Shown here: positions 38,157-49,932 of the stretch, one piece after another
Numbering within the stretch: the stretch's first letter is position 1
Layout: every line of letters starts with the position of its first letter
NCBI RefSeq assembly: GCF_003697165.2
Contig: NZ_CP033092.2
Coordinates: 2,108,001-2,172,000 of the forward strand
Origin: Escherichia coli DSM 30083 = JCM 1649 = ATCC 11775
GTDB lineage: Bacteria > Pseudomonadota > Gammaproteobacteria > Enterobacterales > Enterobacteriaceae
Direction of reading: 5' to 3'
Length of the DNA: 64,000 bases
Translations under genes and position numbers: made by a program
Notes under the pieces: model-generated
The model's database searches: none
The model's input: only the letters and a program-made list of their open reading frames with translations
What the model was told of the DNA's origin: nothing

Positions 38157-39128
38157 TTACGGCTTGCGCGCAATCAGCACCGCGCGTTTAGGCGCAGGAT
38201 AACCTTCCACCGTTTTACCCGGATCATGCGGGTCGAGAAAATCGGCCAGAGACTCGGTGACCATCCATTCGGTGCGTCGCTGCTCTTCTGTGGTGGTAAC
38301 GCTCACATCTGCAATGCGAATATCAACAAAACCACACTTCTTCAGCCAGTTTTTCAGCGCCAGCGCGGAAGGAATGAAATAGACATTACGCATTTGAGCG
38401 TAACGATCGCCCGGCACCAGCACCGTGTTTTCGTCGCCATCAATAACCAGCGTTTCAAGCACCAGTTCACCCTCATTCACCAGTTGATCTTTCAACTGCC
38501 AGAGATGCTCGAGCGGTGAACGACGATGATAAAGCACGCCCATCGAAAAGACGGTATCAAAGGCTTTCAGTGCCGGAAGTTGTTCAATACCTAACGGTAA
38601 CAAATGTGCGCGCTGATCGTTACCCAGTAGTTTACGCACCGCTTCAAACTGGCACAGAAACAGTTGCGTAGGGTCGATCCCCACCGCGAGGTGCGCGCCT
38701 GCGCCAATCATGCGCCACATGTGATAACCGCTGCCGCAGCCGACATCAAGAATGGTGCGCCCGGTTAAATCAGAAAGATGGGGCAGAACGCGATCCCATT
38801 TCCAGTCGGAACGCCATTCGGTATCGATGTTGACGCCATACAGTGAGAACGGCCCTTTGCGCCACGGCATCAGGTTGCGCATCAGCGTTTCAATGCGCTT
38901 AATTTGCCCGGCGCTCAGTGGTTCTTCGCTTTCTGCCGTCACGCTATGCAGTAAATCAAGACGATACGGTTTAATTTCAGGCAGAAATTCCACCGCGTTG
39001 GACCACTGCTTAAACAGCCCGTGCTGCTGCTCGCGCTGCCAGTTAGCAATCTGCGCGGGCAGCGTTTCGAGCCAGTGTGAAAGATGATTTTTGGCAATCA
39101 GAGAATAAAAGTTACCAAAGTCGATCAT
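38157..39128 (-). CDS. cmoB: CmoB, tRNA U34 carboxymethyltransferase
   Basis: A 323-residue methyltransferase-fold enzyme that transfers the carboxymethyl group of carboxy-SAM to 5-hydroxyuridine at position 34 of several tRNAs, giving cmo5U. The SAM-type motif [15 protein letters not shown] is at about 120-134. It overlaps cmoA by four bases and is second in the operon. Confidence 0.97.
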
Positions 39129-39868
39129 GCAGCGTCCTCTGCTTTTAATGCCACCAGTGAACCAAAGTTAAAGCACTGGAACCACAGCTCGCTATGCTCA
39201 AAACCGGCTTTATGCAGGCGTGCTTTATGGGTTTCCACGGAATCGGTCAGCATCACGTTTTCCAGCATGCTGCGTTTCTGGCTGATCTCCAGTTCGCTGT
39301 AACCGTTGGCACGTTTAAAGTCGTGGTGCATGTTGAACAGCAATTCACCAACTTTGGCATCTTCGAAACTGAATTTTTCCGAAAGCACCAGCGCACCGCC
39401 CGGGTTCAGCCCTTGATAAATTTTATCCAGTAACGCCTGGCGCTCGGAAGGTTCCAGGAATTGCAGGGTAAAATTCAGCACCACCATCGATGCGTTTTCA
39501 ATGGCGATATCGCGAATATCACCTTCAATAACGTCTACTGGCGTAGGAGCTTTATAGGCGTCAATATGACGACGGCAGCGTTCAATCATCGCCGGGGAGT
39601 TATCGATGGCAATAATTTTGCAATTATCATGATGAATGTTGCGACGCACCGAGAGCGTCGCCGCGCCCAGAGAACAACCCAGATCGTAAACCTGCGTACC
39701 AGGTTGAACGAAGCGCTCGGCTAACATACCAATCATGGAAATAATATTGGAATAGCCGGGAACGGAACGCTGGATCATATCCGGGAAGACTTCAGCTACC
39801 CGTTCATCAAAGGTCCAGTCGCCCAGTCTGGCGATAGGGGCAGAAAATAGCGTGTCGCGGTGAGACAT
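39125..39868 (-). CDS. cmoA: CmoA, carboxy-S-adenosyl-L-methionine synthase
   Basis: A 247-residue enzyme converting SAM and prephenate into carboxy-SAM for CmoB. The class I methyltransferase motif reads [12 protein letters not shown] with [14 protein letters not shown] following. ATG 39868. First gene of cmoAB, just downstream of yecN. Confidence 0.97.
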
Positions 39869-39908
39869 AACGTAAAAATCCGGGAAAAAGAAAGTGGCGT
39901 ATTGTGCG

Positions 39909-40304
39909 CTAACGCAGGGAGAAAACCAACTCCCAGGGCATATACCAAAGATTCGCCAGCACCATCAGCAACAGCGCACACCAGGTCGCGCTCATGCCAG
40001 AACGTCGCCAGCGGAACAGACGGTGATGAAAACCGTAATAATGCATCAGACGACCAGCAAGCAAAACGATGCCGCAAATATGCACCATCCAGGTTTCTGC
40101 GCCATTCATTTCCATAAACAGCATCAACATAATCGCGATAGGAATATATTCCACCGCGTTACCATGAATGCGAATAGCGCTTTGCAGTTCGCTAAAACCG
40201 CCGTCGCCATAGGCAACGCGGTACTGCATTCGCAGGCGAACGACATCAAAAGAGAACTTCATTAATAACAACGCACTTAAAACGGCATACAGCGCGCTTA
40301 CCAT
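39909..40304 (-). CDS. yecN: YecN, MAPEG family inner-membrane protein
   Basis: A 131-residue protein with four hydrophobic helices and the MAPEG family pattern (VRLRMQYRVAYGDGG, HGNAVEYIPIAI, GRLMHYYGF). MAPEG proteins include glutathione-dependent membrane enzymes, but the activity of YecN is unknown. ATG 40304 follows AAAGGGAG; the longer in-frame reading enters the yecE end and is not used. Confidence 0.93.
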   Translation of the reverse strand: MVSALYAVLSALLLMKFSFDVVRLRMQYRVAYGDGGFSELQSAIRIHGNAVEYIPIAIMLMLFMEMNGAETWMVHICGIVLLAGRLMHYYGFHHRLFRWRRSGMSATWCALLLMVLANLWYMPWELVFSLR

Positions 40305-40356
40305 ACAAACTCCCTTTAAAATGGCCGATGGCACCTGTCTATGATAGGTGGCAAAT

Positions 40357-41175
40357 TCAGAAAAGAGAAGATTGCTGTGGAATAGCCGGAACTGCTCCGA
40401 TCTCTGGAAGCGTTTTACGTAAGTCTTCCCACAGGGTATGTACCAGTTCCGGGGCCTGGGCAATATCTGGCGTATGTAAAAAAAGATAAGGCGTAGTGGT
40501 CTGATGCCACTGTGCTAATTTTTGTAACCAGACCTGAAATAACTCCCGGTTTTGCGTCATATCATCACTACCGATAAAACGGATCAGTGGATTTTTCGCC
40601 GTCAGTACAGCATGTACCGGAACTTTAGGTTTTTTTCGTTGAGCGTCGCGAATAGCTTCACTGTGTGGACGTGCTGCATGAACCGGGCGGCTGTCTAAAA
40701 TCACCCGATTAACGCCGCGCTGATGTAAACCGCGATTAAGCGTTTGTTCCTCTTCCCCTTTGGCGAAAAACTGTGGATGGCGGACTTCCACCCCATAATT
40801 AAATTCACCGGGAAGAGAATCGAGAAAATGCCAAAGCGCAGGCAGCTCTCGTGGGCCGAATGTGGCAGGCAGTTGCAGCCAGTATTGTCCAATGCGCGGA
40901 GCCAACGGTGACATGCGGGTCAAAAATTCAGTCACTAAATCATCGCAATGCCGTAATGCTGCCTGATGCGAAATGGTCGCCGGAAACTTAAAACAGAAGC
41001 GGAAGTCATCTGTGGTCTGCTCACGCCAGCGCAGGACAACCTCGGGTTTCGGCAGGGCATAAAGCGTGGTGTTACCCTCCACGCAGTTAAAGTTGCGGGC
41101 ATACTCTTCAAGGTTGGTGATCCCCAACCGCACCCATTTAGGATGCGACCATTGCGGCAAACCGATGTAAATCAT
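40357..41175 (-). CDS. yecE: YecE, DUF72 family protein
   Basis: A 272-residue TIM-barrel-type DUF72 protein (MIYIGLPQWSHPKW start, FNCVEGNTTLYALP, FKFPATISH). Function unknown. Starts within the end of yecD (four-base overlap), so both lie in one minus-strand operon. Confidence 0.94.
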   Translation of the reverse strand: MIYIGLPQWSHPKWVRLGITNLEEYARNFNCVEGNTTLYALPKPEVVLRWREQTTDDFRFCFKFPATISHQAALRHCDDLVTEFLTRMSPLAPRIGQYWLQLPATFGPRELPALWHFLDSLPGEFNYGVEVRHPQFFAKGEEEQTLNRGLHQRGVNRVILDSRPVHAARPHSEAIRDAQRKKPKVPVHAVLTAKNPLIRFIGSDDMTQNRELFQVWLQKLAQWHQTTTPYLFLHTPDIAQAPELVHTLWEDLRKTLPEIGAVPAIPQQSSLF

Positions 41176-41738
41176 AACGCGTGGAGGATCTCTTCCACAC
41201 TGCGCACACGGGCGATGCGCGGGTAGATATGATTAATGCTGTTATTGTGCTGCTCGGCGCTAGCGGCGCTACAGGCATCTTCGGCAATCACCAGATTAAA
41301 ACCGAGTTCCCAGGCATTGCGGGCGGTGGATTCAACACCGATATTGGTCGAGATCCCACATAACACTATTGTATCGATACCCCGGCGGCGTAATTGCAAC
41401 TCCAGATCCGTACCGTAAAACGCACCCCATTGACGTTTGATGATTTCGATATCGCTGTCGGTTGCACCTAATGCAGCAGGATGTTGCCACCAGTTTTCGG
41501 GCAACACTTTTGCGGGGGAGGGGGCATCAACCGGCTGTTTTAATGCTTCGGCGTAATCGGCAGACCAGCCAACGCGCACCAGAAACACGGGCTGACCGCT
41601 GGCGCGAAATTTCGCCGCCAGCTTCCCGGCGCGATTAACCACCTCATCGGCAGTATGTGGACCTCCGGCAAAAGGTAAGATGCCTTCTTGTAAATCAATC
41701 ACCACCAGCGCGGTGGTTTTAGCATTAAGTTCAAGCAT
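41172..41738 (-). CDS. yecD: YecD, isochorismatase-like hydrolase
   Basis: A 188-residue cysteine hydrolase family protein. The expected triad is visible: Asp in VVIDLQEG, Lys in IIKRQWGAFYGTDL and Cys in VLCGISTNIGVEST. Substrate unknown. ATG 41738 (MLELNAKT) follows CAGGAG; the upstream GTG-type extension of five codons is unsupported. First gene of yecDE. Confidence 0.94.
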   Translation of the reverse strand: MLELNAKTTALVVIDLQEGILPFAGGPHTADEVVNRAGKLAAKFRASGQPVFLVRVGWSADYAEALKQPVDAPSPAKVLPENWWQHPAALGATDSDIEIIKRQWGAFYGTDLELQLRRRGIDTIVLCGISTNIGVESTARNAWELGFNLVIAEDACSAASAEQHNNSINHIYPRIARVRSVEEILHAL

Positions 41739-42047
41739 GATGACTCCTGACAAAACAAAATCGTGCCTCTCACCTTAATGCGATTAGCCGATGGCGGAAC
41801 GACAAATTTTGTTAATTTTTATGAGTTCGGGCAACACCTTTATAGCAAACTGGCGTAGAGTCTGATTTCAGGCCCGATATAAAGTGGTAACGAGGCGTTC
41901 CAGCGCGGGCCAGGCTCTTACGGTGCGGCAGAATTTCCAGTATAATAGCCGCCTTTTTTCATTCAGTTGTGACATACAGCTAACGCTGCGACTTGGTCAC
42001 CTGCGCAGCAGGGGGCATCCGCCGGCAGCTAAGTTAAGGGATATCTC
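41739..42047. promoter_or_regulatory. yecD-aspS divergent intergenic region with aspS promoter
   Basis: A 309-base region without a gene. A TATAAT -10 lies at 41941-41946 in aspS orientation, with a poor -35 (TTACGG) 17 bases before it. This leaves a leader of about 95 bases before aspS. The half next to yecD shows no clear element. Confidence 0.6.
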
Positions 42048-43820
42048 ATGCGTACAGAATATTGTGGACAGCTCCGTTTGTCCCACGTGGGGCAGCAGGT
42101 GACTCTGTGTGGTTGGGTCAACCGTCGTCGTGATCTTGGTAGCCTGATCTTCATCGATATGCGCGACCGCGAAGGTATCGTGCAGGTATTTTTCGATCCG
42201 GATCGTGCGGACGCGTTAAAGCTGGCCTCTGAACTGCGTAATGAGTTCTGCATTCAGGTCACGGGCACCGTACGTGCGCGTGACGAAAAAAATATTAACC
42301 GCGATATGGCGACTGGCGAAATCGAAGTACTGGCGTCCTCGCTGACTATCATCAATCGTGCAGATGTTCTGCCGCTTGACTCTAACCACGTCAACACCGA
42401 AGAAGCGCGTCTGAAATACCGCTACCTCGACCTGCGTCGCCCGGAAATGGCTCAGCGCCTGAAAACCCGCGCTAAAATCACCAGCCTGGTGCGCCGTTTT
42501 ATGGATGACCACGGCTTCCTCGACATCGAAACTCCGATGCTGACCAAAGCCACGCCGGAAGGCGCGCGTGACTACCTGGTGCCTTCTCGTGTGCACAAAG
42601 GTAAATTCTACGCGCTGCCGCAATCCCCGCAGTTGTTCAAACAGCTACTGATGATGTCCGGCTTTGACCGCTACTATCAGATCGTTAAATGCTTCCGTGA
42701 CGAAGACCTGCGTGCTGACCGTCAGCCTGAATTTACTCAGATCGATGTGGAAACTTCTTTCATGACCGCGCCGCAAGTGCGTGAAGTGATGGAAGCGCTG
42801 GTGCGTCATCTGTGGCTGGAAGTGAAGGGCGTGGATCTGGGCGATTTCCCGGTAATGACCTTTGCAGAAGCAGAACGCCGTTATGGTTCTGATAAACCGG
42901 ATCTGCGTAACCCGATGGAACTGACCGACGTTGCCGATCTGCTGAAATCTGTTGAGTTTGCAGTATTTGCAGGTCCGGCGAACGATCCGAAAGGCCGTGT
43001 TGCCGCTCTGCGTGTTCCGGGCGGCGCATCGTTGACCCGTAAGCAGATCGACGAATACGGTAACTTCGTTAAAATCTACGGCGCGAAAGGTCTGGCTTAC
43101 ATCAAAGTTAACGAACGCGCGAAAGGTCTGGAAGGTATCAATAGCCCGGTAGCGAAGTTCCTTAATGCAGAAATCATCGAAGCCATCCTGGAGCGTACTG
43201 GCGCGCAAGATGGCGATATGATTTTCTTCGGTGCCGACAACAAGAAAATTGTTGCCGACGCGATGGGCGCACTGCGCCTGAAAGTGGGTAAAGACCTTGG
43301 TCTGACCGACGAAAGCAAATGGGCACCGCTGTGGGTTATCGACTTCCCGATGTTTGAAGACGACGGTGAAGGCGGCCTGACAGCAATGCACCATCCGTTC
43401 ACCTCACCGAAAGACATGACGGCAGCAGAACTGAAAGCTGCACCGGAAAATGCGGTGGCTAACGCTTACGATATGGTCATCAATGGTTACGAAGTGGGCG
43501 GTGGTTCTGTGCGTATCCATAATGGTGATATGCAGCAGACGGTGTTTGGTATTCTGGGTATCAACGAAGAGGAACAGCGCGAGAAATTCGGCTTCCTGCT
43601 CGACGCCCTGAAATACGGTACTCCGCCGCACGCAGGTCTGGCATTCGGTCTTGACCGTCTGACGATGCTGCTGACCGGCACCGACAATATCCGTGACGTT
43701 ATCGCCTTCCCGAAAACCACGGCGGCAGCGTGTCTGATGACTGAAGCACCGAGCTTTGCTAACCCGACTGCACTGGCTGAGCTGAGCATTCAGGTTGTGA
43801 AGAAGGCTGAGAATAACTGA
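42048..43820 (+). CDS. aspS: Aspartyl-tRNA synthetase
   Basis: A 590-residue class IIb synthetase. An OB-fold anticodon-binding domain (about 1-105) is followed by the catalytic core with motif 2 [18 protein letters not shown] and motif 3 [13 protein letters not shown]. The bacterial-type GAD insertion domain sits at about 290-420. nudB starts one base after its stop. Confidence 0.98.
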
Positions 43821-43821
43821 T

Positions 43822-44265
43822 ATGGCTTATAAGCGTCCCGTTTCGATCTTAGTGGTCATCTACGCACAAGATACGAAACGGGTGCTGATGTTGCAGCGGC
43901 GTGACGATCCCGATTTCTGGCAGTCGGTAACCGGCAGCGTGGAAGAGGGTGAAACCGCGCCGCAAGCTGCCATGCGCGAAGTAAAGGAAGAGGTCACCAT
44001 TGATGTTGTCGCTGAACAACTGACCTTAATTGACTGTCAGCGCACGGTAGAGTTTGAAATTTTTTCACATTTACGTCATCGCTATGCGCCGGGCGTGACG
44101 CGTAATACGGAATCATGGTTCTGTCTTGCGCTTCCGCACGAGCGCCAGATCGTTTTCACTGAACATCTGGCTTACAAGTGGCTTGATGCGTCTGCTGCGG
44201 CGGCGCTCACTAAGTCCTGGAGCAACCGGCAGGCGATTGAACAGTTTGTAATTAACGCTGCCTGA
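43822..44265 (+). CDS. nudB: NudB, dihydroneopterin triphosphate pyrophosphohydrolase
   Basis: A Nudix hydrolase that removes pyrophosphate from dihydroneopterin triphosphate in folate synthesis. The Nudix box [20 protein letters not shown] lies at about 40-59; the Gly of the EExG end is replaced by Thr, as I recall for K-12. It has 147 residues and begins MAYKRPVS, while the K-12 protein I remember has 150 and begins MKDKVYKRPVS. The N-terminal tip therefore differs by a short indel. Downstream of aspS. Confidence 0.95.
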
Positions 44266-44293
44266 ACAGGCAGGGCTATCTGGAGATATTTTT

Positions 44294-45034
44294 ATGGCAG
44301 GTCATAGTAAATGGGCCAACACCAGACATCGTAAAGCTGCGCAGGATGCTAAGCGCGGTAAAATCTTCACTAAAATCATTCGTGAGCTGGTAACCGCGGC
44401 TAAGCTGGGCGGTGGTGATCCGGACGCTAACCCGCGTTTGCGTGCAGCAATTGATAAAGCACTGTCTAACAACATGACCCGTGACACTCTGAACCGCGCA
44501 ATTGCACGAGGTGTGGGCGGTGATGATGATGCAAACATGGAAACCATCATCTACGAAGGTTACGGTCCTGGCGGCACGGCAATCATGATTGAATGTCTGT
44601 CTGACAACCGCAACCGTACCGTTGCTGAAGTGCGTCATGCATTCAGCAAATGTGGCGGTAACCTCGGTACTGATGGTTCCGTAGCTTATTTGTTCAGCAA
44701 AAAAGGCGTGATCTCCTTCGAGAAAGGCGATGAAGACACCATCATGGAAGCAGCCCTGGAAGCCGGTGCTGAAGACGTTGTGACCTATGATGACGGCGCG
44801 ATTGATGTCTACACTGCATGGGAAGAAATGGGCAAAGTACGCGACGCTCTGGAAGCGGCAGGTCTGAAAGCAGACAGCGCGGAAGTTTCCATGATCCCGT
44901 CCACCAAAGCTGATATGGATGCAGAAACCGCACCGAAACTGATGCGTCTGATCGATATGCTGGAAGATTGCGACGACGTGCAGGAAGTTTACCATAACGG
45001 TGAAATCTCTGATGAGGTTGCAGCGACTCTCTGA
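44294..45034 (+). CDS. yebC: YebC, TACO1 family protein
   Basis: A 246-residue cytoplasmic protein of the YebC/TACO1 family ([25 protein letters not shown] signature). Long annotated as a transcriptional regulator. More recent work on relatives assigns a role in translation of proline-rich stretches; which applies here is not visible from sequence. GGAG precedes ATG 44294. ruvC follows by 34 bases, likely in the same operon. Confidence 0.97.
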
Positions 45035-45068
45035 TGAGGCCTGCTAAACAGCAAAACGGAGACGCGTG

Positions 45069-45590
45069 ATGGCTATTATTCTCGGCATTGACCCGGGTTC
45101 GCGCGTGACCGGCTATGGCGTCATCCGCCAGGTAGGCAGGCAACTGTCCTACCTGGGTAGCGGATGCATACGCACCAAAGTGGATGATTTACCGTCTCGT
45201 CTGAAGCTCATCTATGCGGGCGTGACGGAAATCATCACCCAATTCCAGCCTGATTATTTCGCCATTGAACAGGTCTTTATGGCGAAGAACGCTGACTCAG
45301 CCCTGAAACTGGGGCAGGCGCGCGGCGTGGCGATTGTGGCGGCGGTGAATCAGGAATTGCCGGTATTTGAATATGCGGCACGTCAGGTAAAGCAAACAGT
45401 GGTAGGTATTGGTAGTGCCGAAAAAAGCCAGGTGCAGCATATGGTCCGCACCTTGCTGAAACTGCCCGCTAATCCACAGGCGGATGCCGCCGATGCGCTG
45501 GCGATTGCCATCACCCACTGCCACGTTAGTCAGAATGCGATGCAAATGAGCGAATCGCGACTGAACCTGGCGAGAGGGCGACTGCGTTAA
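45069..45590 (+). CDS. ruvC: RuvC, Holliday junction resolvase
   Basis: A 173-residue RNase H-fold endonuclease that cleaves Holliday junctions symmetrically with RuvAB. The acidic centre is D7 (LGIDPGS), E66 (AIEQVF), D138 and D141 ([13 protein letters not shown]). ATG 45069 is preferred to GTG 45066. Unlike ruvAB it has no LexA box. One base separates its stop from that of yebB. Confidence 0.98.
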
Positions 45591-45591
45591 G

Positions 45592-46194
45592 TTATACCGC
45601 CTCGGTCAGTTCAGGCTGAGGCGTTTCAACTCCCACCGCGTGAATCAACACCAAACCCGGATGATGCCACAAACTGGCTGGCGTGACGGTTTTACGCTCC
45701 CACGGAATAGAACCTAAGAACCAGAATTTCCAGAAAGTGAGTTTTGCATTCGGATTGCTATTTAACAATTCTCCAAATGTCTCTATTTCACCCACCGGAA
45801 TACATAGCGCCTCTTTATAAATATCAAAAACAAATTTTGAACAGAACTGGCGCGAAGATTCGTATTTAAAACCGGTGTGGTAAAGTTTGCGTAGCCGGGA
45901 GGGAACCTGTTCAACAATTCGTTGTTTTTGTTGTTCTGTTAGCCCGGCGTCTAATCGCTTTATAGCATAGCGTTGATTAGCAGAGCGTTTAATAAAACGG
46001 GATAGCGTAGTGATGGTTGAGAGGGGAACACGGCTTTCTGCAACCAGAAAGTCTTCACCGTTATGACCGATAATGATCCCGACGTGATTACTCCAGCAAT
46101 TTGATGCAGCTGATATTTGACCAAATAAGGTAGCACCTATACATGTAAAGACGATATCACCAATTTCATATTCAGCAGGATAATTAATATTCAC
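45592..46194 (-). CDS. yebB: YebB, YiiX/YaeF-type permuted papain-fold protein
   Basis: A 200-residue protein of the DUF830/YiiX-YebB-like family. Its candidate catalytic pair is His in NHVGIII and Cys in RQFCSKFV, the order expected of circularly permuted papain-like amidases. No signal peptide with the GTG 46194 start; the frame stays open for 24 more codons upstream, so the start is not certain. Codon use is more AT-rich than in ruvC and ruvA. Function unknown. Confidence 0.88.
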   Translation of the reverse strand: MNINYPAEYEIGDIVFTCIGATLFGQISAASNCWSNHVGIIIGHNGEDFLVAESRVPLSTITTLSRFIKRSANQRYAIKRLDAGLTEQQKQRIVEQVPSRLRKLYHTGFKYESSRQFCSKFVFDIYKEALCIPVGEIETFGELLNSNPNAKLTFWKFWFLGSIPWERKTVTPASLWHHPGLVLIHAVGVETPQPELTEAV

Positions 46195-46402
46195 GTTGTC
46201 ATTCCATTGAAATAGATATGAATATACGTAATAGCATAAAAAATTTATTTTTTTCAGGGGGCGCAATGTGTATTTTTATTACACATTTCTTCGCTGAATA
46301 TGTAATATTTAAATATTTGCTTCCAATATAATCTGTAGAATAAATTATACTGCGCCATTTTTCAGATCATCGAGACACCTCGCAAGTTTTCTTCATCCTT
46401 CG

Positions 46403-46418
46403 CTGGATATCTATCCAG
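46403..46418. promoter_or_regulatory. LexA (SOS) box of ruvAB
   Basis: A 16-base palindrome CTGG-ATATCTAT-CCAG preceding ruvA by 51 bases. It deviates from CTGT-N8-ACAG at the innermost base of each arm but is the known ruvAB operator. Confidence 0.85.
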
Positions 46419-46469
46419 CATTTTTTTATCATACAGCATTATCTTTGATTCATTACGCAGGAGCGTCAT

Positions 46470-47081
46470 GTGATAGGCAGACTCAGAGGCATCATCATTG
46501 AAAAACAACCCCCGCTGGTGTTAATTGAAGTGGGCGGCGTAGGCTATGAAGTGCATATGCCGATGACCTGTTTTTATGAACTCCCTGAAGCGGGTCAGGA
46601 AGCGATCGTTTTCACCCACTTTGTGGTGCGTGAAGACGCGCAACTGCTGTACGGTTTTAACAATAAACAAGAGCGCACGTTGTTCAAAGAGTTGATCAAA
46701 ACCAACGGCGTCGGCCCGAAGTTGGCGCTGGCGATCCTCTCCGGAATGTCAGCGCAGCAGTTCGTTAATGCCGTTGAGCGTGAAGAAGTGGGGGCACTGG
46801 TGAAACTGCCGGGTATTGGCAAAAAAACCGCCGAACGCTTGATTGTCGAAATGAAAGACCGATTTAAAGGTTTGCATGGCGATCTCTTTACGCCAGCCGC
46901 CGACCTGGTACTCACGTCTCCTGCCAGCCCGGCGACCGACGATGCTGAACAGGAAGCGGTTGCTGCGCTGGTGGCACTGGGCTATAAACCACAAGAAGCA
47001 AGCCGCATGGTGAGCAAAATCGCTCGCCCTGACGCCAGCAGTGAAACATTAATTCGCGAAGCCCTACGCGCCGCGTTATGA
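46470..47081 (+). CDS. ruvA: RuvA, Holliday junction DNA-binding subunit
   Basis: A 203-residue tetrameric junction-binding protein. The OB-fold domain (1-65) is followed by two helix-hairpin-helix motifs (TNGVGPKLALAIL, LPGIGKKTAERLI) and a C-terminal RuvB-binding domain (about 155-203). GTG 46470 follows GCAGGAGCG. ruvB begins eight bases after its stop. Confidence 0.98.
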   Translation: MIGRLRGIIIEKQPPLVLIEVGGVGYEVHMPMTCFYELPEAGQEAIVFTHFVVREDAQLLYGFNNKQERTLFKELIKTNGVGPKLALAILSGMSAQQFVNAVEREEVGALVKLPGIGKKTAERLIVEMKDRFKGLHGDLFTPAADLVLTSPASPATDDAEQEAVAALVALGYKPQEASRMVSKIARPDASSETLIREALRAAL

Positions 47082-47086
47082 GGTAA

Positions 47087-48300
<1,214 letters not shown>

Positions 48301-48316
48301 TATGTTCAGCGAAAGA

Positions 48317-49102
48317 TTAGCTGGCCTGTTTTTTCATCATACTGAGAATAAATAACAGTGCCGCGCATAGCACCACCGACGGGCCTGCAGGTGTATCGTA
48401 AAATGCGGAAAAGGTTAAACCGCCAGTCACTGCCACCATCCCCACCAAAACAGCGACACCAGCCATCTGTTCCGGCGTGCGGGCAAAGCGACGTGCAGTA
48501 GCAGCAGGAATAATCAGCAGTGAAGTAATAATCAACGCGCCGACAAATTTCATCGCTACACCAATCGTCAATGCCGTCACCAGCATCAACAACAATTTCA
48601 CGCGCTGTAATTTCACACCATCAACAAACGCCAGATCCGGGCTAATCGTCATCGACAGCAAATTGCGCCATTGCCAGAACAAAATAGCCACCACGATGAC
48701 CACGCCAATCGCAATAGAGATGAGATCTTCTGGCGTCACTGCCAGTAAATCACCGAACAGGTAAGCCATCAAATCAACACGAATATTAGACATCAGACTA
48801 ACGACCACCAGGCCCAGCGACAGGGCACTGTGCGCCATAATCCCTAATAACGTGTCGATCGCCAGCTGTGGACGCTTCTCCAGCCATACCAGACCGCCCG
48901 CCAGCAGCAGCGTAACTGCAATCACCGCATAGAATGGATTCACGTCCAGCAACAAACCAAACGCGACGCCAAGTAATGAGGCATGAGCCAGCGTATCACC
49001 GAAATAAGACATACGACGCCAGACTACAAACGAACCCAGCGGACCCGCGGCACAGGCGAGCATGATCCCGGCTAACCAACCGGGAAATAATAATTCAATC
49101 AT
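48317..49102 (-). CDS. znuB: ZnuB, zinc ABC transporter permease
   Basis: A 261-residue inner-membrane permease of the ABC-3 family with about eight transmembrane helices ([38 protein letters not shown] near the start is the conserved stretch). Works with ZnuC and ZnuA. Overlaps znuC by four bases. Confidence 0.97.
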
Positions 49103-49854
49103 GAGCGATCATTTCCCCGACGCAAAACAATTCGTCCCTGTAAATCGTGACGATGATTATGATGATGGCGATAGATACCCAGTTGTTCAGCACCACGAGG
49201 ACCAAACATAGAAATAAACTCCGGATGCAGGGAAACAACTTCCGGTGTGCCGGAACAACAAATGTGGTGATTCAGGCAAAGCACTTCATCGGTTTTTGCC
49301 ATTACCAGATGCAGATCGTGAGATACCATTAAAACGCCACAATCCAGTTCACGACGCAGTTGGTCAATAAGGTCATATAACGCCACCTGACCATTCACAT
49401 CCACGCCCTGAGTGGGTTCATCCAGCACTAATAATTGCGGTCGATTTAACAATGCTCGCGCTAACAGTACACGCTGCGTTTCGCCACCCGAGAGCTTTTG
49501 CATCGGTGCGTTAATCAGATGCCCGGCCTGGACACGTTTCAGTGCAGGCAAAATATCTTCTTTATGTGTGCCAGGGCGTAAGCGTAAAAAACGGTTTACG
49601 GTCAGTGGCAACGTGGTGTCGAGATACAGCTTCTGCGGTACATAGCCGATGCGCAGTTTTCCGTTGCGCTTGATAACCCCTTCATCGGGTGTTACCAGTC
49701 CGAGCACTACCCGTACCAGTGTCGACTTACCTGCGCCGTTTGGCCCAAGTAAAGTCAAAATTTTTCCAGGTTTAAGTTCCAGCGACACATCAGAGAGGAC
49801 GCGGCGTTGGCCAAAAGAAACCGAGACATTTTCCAGGGAAACCAGACTTGTCAT
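49099..49854 (-). CDS. znuC: ZnuC, zinc ABC transporter ATPase
   Basis: A 251-residue ABC ATPase: Walker [10 protein letters not shown], signature LSGGETQRV, Walker B LLVLDEP. A histidine-rich C-terminal tail ([10 protein letters not shown]) may bind zinc. First gene of znuCB, divergent from znuA. Confidence 0.97.
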
Positions 49855-49880
49855 GTTAATTTTAGTCTTGCAGTAGTTAT

Positions 49881-49903
49881 GAAATGTTATAATATCACAG
49901 TTC
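49881..49903. promoter_or_regulatory. Zur operator between znuA and znuCB
   Basis: A 23-base imperfect palindrome, GAAATGTTATAATATCACAG with TTC following, fits the Zur consensus GAAATGTTATA-N-TATAACATTTC. It lies in the 78-base divergent gap and so can repress both directions when zinc is sufficient. Confidence 0.85.
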
Positions 49904-49932
49904 TCATATTCATTACGATGATTGGTCGCATT

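Noticed and set aside
42645..43394. 249-codon frame antisense to aspS
   Set aside because: Shadow of a highly expressed gene; phenylalanine/histidine-rich with no motif.
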